Assembly (NCBI RefSeq): GCF_900100665.1
Contig: NZ_FNCS01000001.1
Span: 355,119-419,118 of the forward strand
DNA: 64,000 nt
Reading direction: 5' to 3'
From: Pelagibacterium luteolum
GTDB taxonomy: Bacteria > Pseudomonadota > Alphaproteobacteria > Rhizobiales > Devosiaceae
Shown here: positions 1-7,232 of the stretch, piece by piece
How positions within the stretch are numbered: the stretch's first letter is position 1
How the letters are laid out: every line of letters begins with the position of its first letter
Program-made: the position numbers and the translations under genes
The notes under the pieces: generated by a model
Databases searched by the model: none
Told to the model about the DNA's origin: nothing
What the model saw: only the letters and a program-made list of their open reading frames with translations

Positions 1-95
1 GCGCTTTGAGGGTAAGTTTGAGGGCGAGGGGGGAGTTAAAATCACAAAAGGCAACAATTCCAACGCGTTGCCCTAATTTAATGGCGGAGAGGGAG
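1..95. repeat. attL, left copy of the flanking direct repeat
   Basis: These 95 bases are identical to 16594-16688. The last 14 bases match the end of the serine tRNA (CCA, discriminator base and acceptor stem), and the other 81 lie outside the tRNA. The sequence contains two TTTGAGGG boxes 12 bp apart (5-12 and 17-24). The repeat starts at the first base of the window, so its true left edge is not visible. Confidence 0.85.
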
Positions 96-174
96 TCCGC
101 AAAACCCCTGTAAGGCGGCGTAATTCGCAATTTGCCGAGAGCCCTTGTCAGCGGGGGATTGCTGGCGAGGCTGT

Positions 175-204
175 CTGTCACTGTAAGATATTGTCTGCTA
201 CAAT
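175..204 (+). promoter_or_regulatory. Candidate integrase promoter
   Basis: A -10-like TACAAT lies at 199-204, with a weak -35-like CTGTCA at 175-180, spacing 18. It is 38 bp upstream of the integrase GTG start. The match is by eye only. Confidence 0.35.
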
Positions 205-214
205 CTGCGTCATC

Positions 215-237
215 TTTTAGGGTGATTTTTAGGGTGA
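215..237 (+). repeat. Tandem TTTTAGGGTGA boxes before the integrase
   Basis: Two exact 11-bp copies (215-225 and 227-237) sit with a 12-bp period directly before the integrase start. They resemble the TTTGAGGG pair with the same 12-bp period inside both att repeats. This spacing suggests arm-type integrase binding sites or an autoregulatory site; that role is inferred. Confidence 0.55.
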
Positions 238-241
238 GGCA

Positions 242-1480
242 GTGGCCAGGGCATCAAAGCGGATAAGCGCTCGCTTTTACGAGACCGTCAAAGAACCGGG
301 CATGCACGCCGATGGTGACGGGCTCTATCTGGTGGTGAGCCCGACCGGATCGAAGCGGTGGGCGTTTATATTTCAGTGGAACGGCAAGCGAACCGAAATG
401 GGCCTTGGGCGCATGGGGGTGGCAGAGGCTCGCCTTGTAGCAGAGGACGCGCGCCGCAAGGTTGCCCAGGGCGTCAACCCGATCGAGGAACGCAAGGCGT
501 CTAAAGCGCAGGCCCAGGCGGTGGCAACGTTCGGGGCCGAGGCCGATGCCTATATTGCGACCCATGCAACATCATTCCGCAACGCCAAGCACGTTGCCCA
601 ATGGCGCATGACGCTATCGGTTCAAAAGGACGACGCCGGCCAGTTCCTAAAGTCAGGGTATTGCCTGGCTATCCAGACCAAGCGAGTTGACCAGATCGAC
701 ACAGCGCAAGTGCTGGCCGTCCTCAAGCCCGTATGGCAGACCAGACCGGAAACCGCCTCGCGGCTTCGAGGGCGCATAGAGCGCGTGCTTGACGCTGCCA
801 AGGTTCGGGGCCATCGCAATGGTGAAAACCCGGCGCGGTGGCGTGGCCATCTCGACGCCCTTCTCCCCAAGCCCAAAAAGCTGACGCGGGGGCACCATGC
901 AGCAATGCCCTATGGGGACGTTCCCGCGTTAATGGGCAAGCTGAAAGAGAGCGCCGGTATGGGCGCCGCTGCCCTGCGGTTCCTTATTCTGACCGCTGCC
1001 CGAGTTGGCGAGGTGGTCGGCGCGAGGTGGGAGGAAATCGACCTCGACAAAGCGGTGTGGATGGTCCCAGCCGATCGGATGAAGGCCGGGCGCGAGCATC
1101 GAGTGCCATTGACCGATAGTGCGGTGGCGATATTGCGCGCGCTTCACACTGAGGGCGCGGTGGGCTTTGTGTTCTTCGGAAATCGCCAGGGCACCCACAT
1201 CAGCGCTGCGACCGTGACCAAGGCGCTGGCAACGGCTGGCGGGTCTGACTTTACCGTCCATGGGTTTCGCAGCTCATTCCGAGATTGGGCAGGCGAGGAA
1301 ACCAGCTACCCCGAGCGGATAGCAGAGGCAGCGCTTGCCCATGTCATCGGGGACGCCACAGAGCGCGCATATAGGCGCGGCGATGCCCTCGCCAAGCGCC
1401 GCAAGCTCATGGACGCATGGGCGAGCTATTGCGCGCCTCGCGCCAACAACGTGCTGCCTATGAAGCGGCAGAGGGCGTAG
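242..1480 (+). CDS. int: Tyrosine integrase, P4 type (DUF4102 + phage integrase)
   Basis: Site-specific recombinase expected to integrate and excise the element at the serine tRNA. Residues 6-88 form the DUF4102 arm-binding domain, followed by a core-binding region and the catalytic domain from about 225. The catalytic set is visible: Arg254 (AARVGE), Lys281, His340 and Arg343 (HGFR), His367 and nucleophile Tyr377 (ERAYRRGD). The length of 412 aa is normal for the family. The start is GTG, preceded by the G-rich GGTGAGG and two tandem boxes that may be its own binding sites. The gene reads inward from attL. All catalytic residues are present, so the enzyme may be active. Confidence 0.95.
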   Translation: MARASKRISARFYETVKEPGMHADGDGLYLVVSPTGSKRWAFIFQWNGKRTEMGLGRMGVAEARLVAEDARRKVAQGVNPIEERKASKAQAQAVATFGAEADAYIATHATSFRNAKHVAQWRMTLSVQKDDAGQFLKSGYCLAIQTKRVDQIDTAQVLAVLKPVWQTRPETASRLRGRIERVLDAAKVRGHRNGENPARWRGHLDALLPKPKKLTRGHHAAMPYGDVPALMGKLKESAGMGAAALRFLILTAARVGEVVGARWEEIDLDKAVWMVPADRMKAGREHRVPLTDSAVAILRALHTEGAVGFVFFGNRQGTHISAATVTKALATAGGSDFTVHGFRSSFRDWAGEETSYPERIAEAALAHVIGDATERAYRRGDALAKRRKLMDAWASYCAPRANNVLPMKRQRA

Positions 1481-1482
1481 GG

Positions 1483-2349
1483 ATGCCCCCGCGCGCCCGT
1501 ATAGCCTACACCCCGGATGCAGACATGCTTTGGGATGGCGAGGCACCAGAAGGCGCGCGCAAGCGCCTGGATGCCATTATCCGCCGCGCGCTCAGTGACG
1601 ACGAATGGGCGGGCTTTTGCAAAGTGGTGCGGGTGTATGCGTTCCGCTTGAACCATGAAGTTCAAAGCGCCTCCCTGAGCGAGCAGCAAAAGGCGGCTGA
1701 TGCCGTGGCGCGCGCTGCCGAGGAATTGCAAGCTGCCATAGACGCGGCCAACGCCGGCAGGATGGGGCGGCTTGTCTCTACTCGGGTGGCAGACAGGTGG
1801 GCTGAGCTAAGAGACCTCGAAGCCGAGCACGAGAACGACACCGAAGCGATGCGGGCCGACATAGCGGTGATTTGTGAAGATGCCGGGTATGAGGCCCCCG
1901 AGGATGAAGCCGATTCGATGATTTACCGCTGGCGGTTCAACGGCTGGCTCACACGGCCCAGGCCGGTGCCTGATTTCATCGAAAGCCTTGGCCAGTTCTC
2001 CAGCGCCGCGTCAGTCTTTGCAAAGAGGCTCCGGGTGGGCAGCGAGCATCACGAGACAGCCGGGAGCGCCTTTACCGAGTTTGTCGGCTTGCTTACGGAG
2101 TGGATGCGCTCGATCGGGCTGCCAACTGGGGCCTCAAAGATTGAAGGCGGGACTGGCGGAATGGTGACGCAAATCGCCATGGAGGTGGACGGCTATATCC
2201 CTACCCTTCACAAGCCAAGCGGCGAAAGAGAGCCTGTGCAGATGCGGCAGCCACCAGCTCAGCCCGAAACATGGGCCGCAAGAGTCATTGCTGCTCAGCG
2301 TCAATACGAGGCAGACCGCCCCGCCCCTTGCTCCGATGGGGACGGATAG
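1483..2349 (+). CDS. Hypothetical protein, 288 aa
   Basis: I do not recognise this protein. The ATG two bases after the integrase stop gives 288 aa; an in-frame ATG at 1417 inside the integrase gene would add 22 residues and is less likely. The product looks soluble and mainly helical, with Ala/Glu-rich segments around residues 60-120, no signal peptide, no membrane segment and no cysteine-rich motif. The C-terminus is Pro- and Asp-rich. Its close coupling to int suggests co-transcription, possibly a recombination accessory or establishment function, but nothing in the sequence shows this. Confidence 0.7.
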   Translation: MPPRARIAYTPDADMLWDGEAPEGARKRLDAIIRRALSDDEWAGFCKVVRVYAFRLNHEVQSASLSEQQKAADAVARAAEELQAAIDAANAGRMGRLVSTRVADRWAELRDLEAEHENDTEAMRADIAVICEDAGYEAPEDEADSMIYRWRFNGWLTRPRPVPDFIESLGQFSSAASVFAKRLRVGSEHHETAGSAFTEFVGLLTEWMRSIGLPTGASKIEGGTGGMVTQIAMEVDGYIPTLHKPSGEREPVQMRQPPAQPETWAARVIAAQRQYEADRPAPCSDGDG

Positions 2350-2444
2350 GCGGCGAAAGCGTCGGCTATAAATCCCTAAGTGTAAGCCCCCGGTGGCAGC
2401 TAGTTTGTTCGTGTCAGAACAACTTGCCTCAAGAGGGTGTGACC

Positions 2445-2648
2445 ATGCTTCGCAAGCCGCTTTATACTGTGAACGACTTCCTTTCCGAGTTCAGCGTAAG
2501 CCGCTGGACGTTCTACCGCCTTGTCAACTCTGGAGAGTTGAAGGCCAAGAAAATGGGATCGCGCACAGTCGTTACCGCAGCCGATGCCCAGGCATGGCTT
2601 GATAGCCTGCCAGGCCGCGACCCCCAGGCCGAGGCGAACGCCGCCTAA
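2445..2648 (+). CDS. Small helix-turn-helix protein, excisionase/AlpA-like
   Basis: A 67-aa protein with an N-terminal winged helix-turn-helix of the MerR/excisionase type. The tract YTVNDFLSEFSVSRWTFYRL is followed by 'NSGELKAKKMGSRTVVTAADAQAWL', the usual layout of HTH_17 excisionase and AlpA-type regulators. The start follows an AGAGGG ribosome site 9 bases upstream; longer in-frame starts would run into the 3' end of the preceding gene. Lying just downstream of the integrase, it could act as the recombination directionality factor (xis) or an activator of int. The HTH call is firm; the excisionase role is inferred from fold and position. Confidence 0.8.
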   Translation: MLRKPLYTVNDFLSEFSVSRWTFYRLVNSGELKAKKMGSRTVVTAADAQAWLDSLPGRDPQAEANAA

Positions 2649-2665
2649 CCAAAACCCAAAAGAAA

Positions 2666-2691
2666 GGCCCCAACGGCAAGAGCCGGGGGCC
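2666..2691. other. GC-rich hairpin between small genes
   Basis: GGCCCC (2666-2671) pairs with GGGGCC (2686-2691), and an inner GGC pairs with GCC. On the plus strand no T-run follows, so it is not a clear forward terminator; on the minus strand it is followed by a T-rich tract. It may shape the mRNA between the HTH gene and the next start. Confidence 0.4.
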
Positions 2692-2705
2692 AGAGAGATA
2701 ATTCC

Positions 2706-2930
2706 ATGACATCGCTATACCACGAGCGCGCCTTGCCGCGCAACGATACCGGCTTGCCTAATTTCTGGATGGCCGACCTATCCCCCACAACTCCCCCCGA
2801 GCGCGATTGCGAGCCCCAGCGCGGGCTAACGAGCGGTGGCCGTCTGGTGTTTTCCCGCACTGGCCGGCCCGCCTCGACTTGCAACGCAATCGCCCGTCTC
2901 GCTGGCATCGGAGAACCCGAACATGTCTAA
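2706..2930 (+). CDS. Small hypothetical protein, 74 aa
   Basis: Unrecognised. It starts with ATG after GAGAGA and ends inside the start region of the next gene (8-bp overlap), the tight packing expected of a phage-type operon. It is rich in Pro, Arg and Thr with two cysteines and has no obvious domain. It could be a spurious frame over a leader region, but position, ribosome site and overlap favour a real gene. Confidence 0.5.
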   Translation: MTSLYHERALPRNDTGLPNFWMADLSPTTPPERDCEPQRGLTSGGRLVFSRTGRPASTCNAIARLAGIGEPEHV

Positions 2931-3288
2931 ACTCACCTTGACCGTTACCATCCACCATGAAGGCCAGCCCCCGGCATCGTTTACCGCAGTGGGGCGCGTT
3001 GCGTGGGCCTTGTTGCACTTGCTCAATGCCGGCCCGAAAGGGATTACCGTGATTGAGCGACCAGCCCCGCGTTGGAGCCAATACATCATGTTGTTGCGGC
3101 GCAGCGGCGTTGCGATCGAGACGAGGGACGAGCCCCACGAAGGCGACTTCGCCGGCCATCATGGACGCTACATTCTGCATAGCCGCGTGACCGTCGCAGG
3201 GGGCAACCTCACCGAATGGCTCCAGAGCCCAACCGGACGCCGCGACTTCCCCGATGGCCTTCGCCCCAGTCGGCTGGAGGCAGCATGA
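2923..3288 (+). CDS. Winged-helix domain protein, phage type, 121 aa
   Basis: The central segment (about residues 24-80) has the pattern of a winged-helix domain found in short phage and island proteins: a helix 'WALLHLLNAGPKGITVIE', a recognition-helix-like 'WSQYIMLLRRSGVAI' and a wing ending in 'GRYILHS'. The ATG at 2923 follows GGAGAA and is preferred over an in-frame upstream ATG at 2836. It overlaps both its upstream and downstream neighbours. Lying immediately before the helicase module, it may bind DNA during replication or control the operon; that role is inferred. Confidence 0.7.
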   Translation: MSKLTLTVTIHHEGQPPASFTAVGRVAWALLHLLNAGPKGITVIERPAPRWSQYIMLLRRSGVAIETRDEPHEGDFAGHHGRYILHSRVTVAGGNLTEWLQSPTGRRDFPDGLRPSRLEAA

Positions 3289-3467
3289 AAGCCCAGGCCG
3301 ACAAGCGGGCAGATGAGGCGGTGGAGTGGCTTGTTGCGAATTGGGCGCAGGCCATCAACAAGCCCTTGACTGTCACCCTCAAAGACAAATTCGGGTTGGG
3401 GCGCGCTGAGTGCCCCGCCATCATCGCTAGGGCGATCCGTCAACGCCAGCTTGGGGGTGCGCAATGA
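3285..3467 (+). CDS. Small hypothetical protein, 60 aa
   Basis: A 60-aa polar, helical protein with overlapping starts and stops at both ends (ATGA with the preceding gene, ATGA with the helicase), so it is almost certainly translated in a coupled operon. The residues 'ADKRADEAVEWLVANWA' suggest an amphipathic helix, followed by a short HTH-like 'LKDKFGLGRAECPAIIARAI'. It has no known family. Its place between a winged-helix protein and DnaB hints at a replication accessory, which is inference. Confidence 0.7.
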   Translation: MKAQADKRADEAVEWLVANWAQAINKPLTVTLKDKFGLGRAECPAIIARAIRQRQLGGAQ

Positions 3468-4900
3468 CTCTCGAGAGTTGGGGCTACGTTGCCGAGATCG
3501 AGCAAGACGTTTTGGGCGGCATCCTTGCGGGGGGCGACCATCGCGGCGTGCTGTCCGAGCTGGAAGACGATTGTTTCCTTGAGCCGATCCATCGCGAAAT
3601 CATGGCTGCAATCCGGGTGGCAAGCGAGCGCTATGGCACGACCGCGCTACCTACCGTCGCAAAGCTCATACCCAAAGAAACGCTCGAATCCTTCAAGCGC
3701 CAAACGGGTGGCGAGCTGGGGCCATACCTTGCCGGCATAGTCGGGCAAAGGAGCTTGGGCGGGGCAATGCTGATCCGGGGCGCGCGGGCCGTCAAAAGCC
3801 AATGGGCGCGCATAGAGATGGGCCTGGAGGTTGCAGCCGCGACCGAGGCGGCACGCGACCCCCAGACCGACCACAAGCGGCTGGCCGTGTCCCTTATGGG
3901 TACCCTAGACGAAATAGCAGCCAGGGCCGGAAAGGGTGCGCGCACTCAAACCTGCATGGCTATTGGTGACGCGGTGGGGGCTGCCTTGGACGAGGCAAGA
4001 GAAGCGCGGGCGCGCGGTGGGCTAGGAGGCATCACAACGGGCCTTGTGGACCTCGACCGGGCAACAGGCGGCTTTCATCGCCGCGACCTCGCCATAATGG
4101 CAGCCCGTCCGTCCATGGGTAAGACGACAATAGGGATCGAGTTTGCAAGGGCCGCTGCAATGGCTGGCCATGGCGTCGGTTTCTTCTCCCTCGAAATGGA
4201 CAACGCCAAGTTGGGCGCGCGCTTCGCCAGCTCGATCGCCAACCTATCGGGCACGCGCGTTCCCTATCAGGACATCATCAAGGGGGACATTGGCGAGGCG
4301 CAAGAGCGGGCCATTGAGGGCGCGCGCGAACGCTTTCGGGATCTGCCTATCATCCTTGAGGACCAGTCGGGGCTCACCATGGCGCAAATGCGCGCCAAAA
4401 CCGAAAGCATGCTGGAGGCCGCAGAGCGCCAAGGCTGCCCAATGCAGCTCTTGCTAGTGGACCATCTGGGCAAGGTGAAGCCCAGTACCCGCTACGCCGG
4501 CAACCGCAACAACGAGATTGGCGAAATCACAGACGGGCTCAAAGAGCTGGCCCGAGAGTATGAGATTGCGGTGGTGCTCTTGTCGCAGCTCAGCCGAGGC
4601 GTTGAAAGCCGAGAGGACAAGCGGCCAGGCCTTATGGACTTACGCGATTCTGGCAACATCGAGCAGGACGCCGACAGCGTGTTTTTCCTCTATCGCGAGG
4701 CCTATTACCTGGAGCGCGCGCGGCCAGACGACCCCGACAAGCGGATTGAATGGGAGGCCGATCTGAGCGCCGTTCGCAACGCTGCAGAGCTGATTATCGG
4801 CAAGCAGCGCAATGGCCCGACATGCACGATCGATCTGTTTATGGACATGGCCGTTTCCAGCGTCGGCAATGCCACGCGGGCACACGAAGCCGCAGCATAG
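3464..4900 (+). CDS. Replicative DNA helicase, DnaB type
   Basis: Ring helicase that unwinds DNA at the element's replication fork using ATP. Residues 10-95 form the DnaB N-terminal helical domain. The RecA-like domain starts near 188, with Walker A at 214-222 (ARPSMGKTT, Lys220), Walker B at 329-335 (Asp333), the LLSQLSRGVE motif at 372-381 and the 'DLRDSGNIEQDAD' motif at 392-404, all diagnostic of DnaB. The length of 478 aa matches chromosomal DnaB. It overlaps the preceding gene by 4 bp and is followed by a DUF1376 protein, so the element likely directs its own replication but would borrow host primase and polymerase. This is an element copy, not the host dnaB. Confidence 0.93.
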   Translation: MTLESWGYVAEIEQDVLGGILAGGDHRGVLSELEDDCFLEPIHREIMAAIRVASERYGTTALPTVAKLIPKETLESFKRQTGGELGPYLAGIVGQRSLGGAMLIRGARAVKSQWARIEMGLEVAAATEAARDPQTDHKRLAVSLMGTLDEIAARAGKGARTQTCMAIGDAVGAALDEAREARARGGLGGITTGLVDLDRATGGFHRRDLAIMAARPSMGKTTIGIEFARAAAMAGHGVGFFSLEMDNAKLGARFASSIANLSGTRVPYQDIIKGDIGEAQERAIEGARERFRDLPIILEDQSGLTMAQMRAKTESMLEAAERQGCPMQLLLVDHLGKVKPSTRYAGNRNNEIGEITDGLKELAREYEIAVVLLSQLSRGVESREDKRPGLMDLRDSGNIEQDADSVFFLYREAYYLERARPDDPDKRIEWEADLSAVRNAAELIIGKQRNGPTCTIDLFMDMAVSSVGNATRAHEAAA

Positions 4901-4914
4901 AAAGAACCCGAGCT

Positions 4915-5808
4915 ATGGCACAATTCCCAGCCTTGCCCCTCTTCACTGATGCGTACCTAGCCGACACGCGCCACCTGTCTGCAGAGCAGCATGGGGCCTA
5001 TTTGTTGCTGCTCATGGAAGCATGGCGGCGCCCGTCTTGCGCTTTGCCAGATGATGACGACACCTTGGCGCGCTTGGCCTGTCTCAGCAGCGAGCGATGG
5101 GCAGTCAATCGTGACACGGTAATGGCATTCTGGACCCTTGACGGCCGCAAGCGAGAATGGACGCAAGCCCGACTGCTCGATGAACGCGCTTATGTAGTCA
5201 AAAAAAGCCAGTCGCAGAGCGACAAAGCCGCAAAGCGTTGGAATAGAACGAAAAAAGCTGATGCCGTGGCAATGCCGGAAGGTATGCCGGAAGCATGCCC
5301 CAGCGATGCCCCCACACCCACACCCACACCCATTAAAGTAGATACTAGCGTATCTACTTTGTCGGATGGACAGAAGCGATCGAAAGCAAGGAAAGCCTAC
5401 ACGCCGGAGTATGAGGGCTTTTGGGCTAACTACCCCTCAACCCAAGGCATGTCCAAGCTAGACGGCTTCAAGGCTTGGCAGGGGCTCACCGCAACACAGC
5501 AAGCCCAGGCGGTGGCCTCTATCCCCGCCTATAAGGCCCTCTTGGCGAGAACGCCCGACCGCAAGGTCAAGCATGTCCAAGGCTACCTCAACGGGCGCAT
5601 GTTCGAGAGCTTTACAGGCGAGACAGTGACCGAGCTGGAAACCCCCGAGCGGTGGAGGATGCGCCTGGAGCACGCGCGGGTTAACCGCATGTGGCATTCC
5701 CAGAAGTGGGGGCCGATGCCAGGGCAGAGCGGGTGCCGGGTGCCGGGTGATTTGCTGGCCGATGGTGATGGCGCTGGCTGGAGAGATGAGGCCAAAAAAG
5801 CAGCGTGA
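4915..5808 (+). CDS. DUF1376 phage replication protein (YdaU-like)
   Basis: Residues 4-85 carry the DUF1376 signature ('PALPLFTDAYLADT', then 'EQHGAYLLLLMEAW'), a domain found in phage and prophage replication-initiation or primosome-type proteins. A low-complexity Thr-Pro linker (about residues 130-140) precedes a C-terminal helical domain that resembles the DnaT/DnaD-like half of such proteins. The ATG at 4915 is chosen because it starts directly at the domain; a longer frame reaches back into the helicase gene. Pairing with DnaB suggests it loads the helicase. The linker DNA holds a striking inverted repeat that may be an origin. Confidence 0.8.
   Translation: MAQFPALPLFTDAYLADTRHLSAEQHGAYLLLLMEAWRRPSCALPDDDDTLARLACLSSERWAVNRDTVMAFWTLDGRKREWTQARLLDERAYVVKKSQSQSDKAAKRWNRTKKADAVAMPEGMPEACPSDAPTPTPTPIKVDTSVSTLSDGQKRSKARKAYTPEYEGFWANYPSTQGMSKLDGFKAWQGLTATQQAQAVASIPAYKALLARTPDRKVKHVQGYLNGRMFESFTGETVTELETPERWRMRLEHARVNRMWHSQKWGPMPGQSGCRVPGDLLADGDGAGWRDEAKKAA
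5312..5360. repeat. Inverted repeat and ACACCC repeats within the DUF1376 gene, possible origin
   Basis: A perfect 11-bp inverted repeat, AAAGTAGATAC / GTATCTACTTT (5335-5345 and 5350-5360, 4-base loop), lies in the inter-domain linker, directly after three or more tandem ACACCC units. It is AT-rich in an otherwise GC-rich gene. Lambda places its origin inside initiator gene O; by analogy this may be the element's origin. The repeat is seen; the function is inferred. Confidence 0.5.
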
Positions 5809-5886
5809 ACGACAGCATCTAACAGCCACTTACGGAATATAACAAAGCCTTACAAATCAATAACTTAGCTTTCTGGAACCCTGTTT

Positions 5887-5905
5887 TTGTGCTAGTCTTG
5901 CACAA
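5887..5905. promoter_or_regulatory. TTGTGC-N7-GCACAA operator-like palindrome
   Basis: Perfect 6-bp arms separated by 7 bases, within the AT-rich 125-bp gap after the DUF1376 gene and 29 bp before the ribbon-helix-helix-like gene. The position suits an operator controlling the downstream cassette. No convincing -35/-10 pair was fixed. Confidence 0.4.
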
Positions 5906-5933
5906 GATTCGATTTGCCCGCGAGGAACGCAAA

Positions 5934-6113
5934 ATGCGCTCGAAACTTCAGACCCGCGACCCTTTGGACGACCGGCTCCATATCGCCATCACCCCCGAGC
6001 AGAAACGCCAGGCGTTTGAAGCGGCGGCACGGAAAGGCGTCAGCGTCAGCCAGCTCATGCGCGTGGCGATCGACAAGGCCATAAACAGCCCCCGCGAACC
6101 GATGGAGGCTTAG
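5934..6113 (+). CDS. Small ribbon-helix-helix-like protein, 59 aa
   Basis: The sequence contains a beta strand 'RLHIAITPEQKRQAFEAAA' followed by 'GVSVSQLMRVAIDKAI', the beta-helix-helix pattern of CopG/Arc-type ribbon-helix-helix regulators. The ATG at 5934 is preceded by GAGGAA; a longer frame from 5889 would begin inside the upstream palindrome. It stands three bases before the first ejection-like gene, so it may autoregulate that cassette through the palindrome upstream. The fold assignment is from pattern only. Confidence 0.65.
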   Translation: MRSKLQTRDPLDDRLHIAITPEQKRQAFEAAARKGVSVSQLMRVAIDKAINSPREPMEA

Positions 6114-6116
6114 GCC

Positions 6117-7232
6117 ATGGCGACCCAGCAGAACCGCACAGGTCTCCTAGACATGATGGGCCAGGGCGACAGTGGTTTCGCCAACTGGCTCAATCCACGA
6201 CGCAACGCAATAATGGGGTTCGGGGCCGGACTGGTCGGGCACGACACGGCCAAGGGGCGAATGGCGGGTGCCGTCCAAGGCATGATGCAAGGGCGCGAAC
6301 AAGACACGGCCTACCAGACGCTGCAGCAAGAGCAGGCCGACCGACAGCAGGCGGTTCTCAAGGCAGCCGGCGCAATGCGCGAACGCGGTTATGGCGACAT
6401 TGCCGATTTTGTGGAGCAAGGCGGGATGGACCCCCAAACCGGGTGGACCTCGATCCTTCGCAACATGTCCGACCGCACCGCTGGCAACCCGTTTGAGTTG
6501 CGGACGGTTGGGGATTCCCTGCTACGTGTGAACACGGCAACGGGCGAGTTCGACACAATTTTCGCGGGCTCGCAAGCGCCGACCCCGACCGACACCCAGC
6601 GCAACCTTGAATGGCGCGCTGCCCAGGCAGGGCTAGCGCCGGGCACGCCGGAATATCAGCAATTCATGCTTTCGGGCGGATCTGGTGGCACCTCGCTTTC
6701 GGTAACGCCGGATGGCGGGGTTACTTTCAGCCAGGGCGGTGGCACGCGCCCTTTGACCGAGCAGCAAAGCAAGGACGCGGTCTATGCTACCCGCGCGGCG
6801 GGCGCACTCGGGACGTTGAACGAGTACGACACAGAGCTAACCAACTTCGTGCAAGGCGCGATGGGCAACGACCCAACCGGGCTCATTCGCGGGCAGCAGT
6901 CCGCAGAGTATCAGGTGGCCGATGTGGCGGGGCGCGAGTTCCTTGCGGCCATCCTGCGCAAAGACTCGGGCGCGGCCATCCAAGAATACGAAATGCAAAA
7001 CTACGGGGCCATGTTCCTACCCCGCCCAGGCGATACCCCCGCAACGATCGAGTACAAGCGCCTCGCTCGCCAAAGGGCGCAAGAGGCCCTTGAAGCGGGC
7101 ATGTCTCCCCAGGCGATTATCAACCAAGAGAACGCCTTGCGGGCTTCGGGCGGCACGGCACCTTTCCAGGTCAATGGCCAGCCCCAACCGGGTGGTGCCG
7201 GTGGCAGCTCTGACCCTCTAGGAATCCGCTAA
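6117..7232 (+). CDS. Putative phage internal virion / DNA-ejection protein, 371 aa
   Basis: A soluble protein rich in Gln, Gly and Ala. Its C-terminal half carries 'LRKDSGAAIQEYE' and, further on, 'FLPRPGDTPATIEYKRLARQ', a pattern I associate with podovirus internal or injection proteins that lie between tail and tail-fibre genes. The N-terminal region has 'GFGAGLVGHDTAKGRMAGAVQGMMQGREQD', again common in such proteins. It has no signal peptide and no clear membrane span. The stop overlaps the next start by one base. Ejection proteins normally travel inside the capsid and form the channel for DNA entry. The family match is from memory, so the product name is tentative. Confidence 0.6.
   Translation: MATQQNRTGLLDMMGQGDSGFANWLNPRRNAIMGFGAGLVGHDTAKGRMAGAVQGMMQGREQDTAYQTLQQEQADRQQAVLKAAGAMRERGYGDIADFVEQGGMDPQTGWTSILRNMSDRTAGNPFELRTVGDSLLRVNTATGEFDTIFAGSQAPTPTDTQRNLEWRAAQAGLAPGTPEYQQFMLSGGSGGTSLSVTPDGGVTFSQGGGTRPLTEQQSKDAVYATRAAGALGTLNEYDTELTNFVQGAMGNDPTGLIRGQQSAEYQVADVAGREFLAAILRKDSGAAIQEYEMQNYGAMFLPRPGDTPATIEYKRLARQRAQEALEAGMSPQAIINQENALRASGGTAPFQVNGQPQPGGAGGSSDPLGIR

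Noticed and set aside
242-1480. Possibility that the element integrase is a second XerC/D
   Set aside because: It has a DUF4102 arm-binding N-terminus and lies inside a repeat-bounded element; xerC is separately present near 43 kb.
5306-5332. Short tandem repeats resembling a CRISPR-like array
   Set aside because: They are six-base ACACCC units encoding a Thr-Pro linker, without spacers or repeats of CRISPR length.
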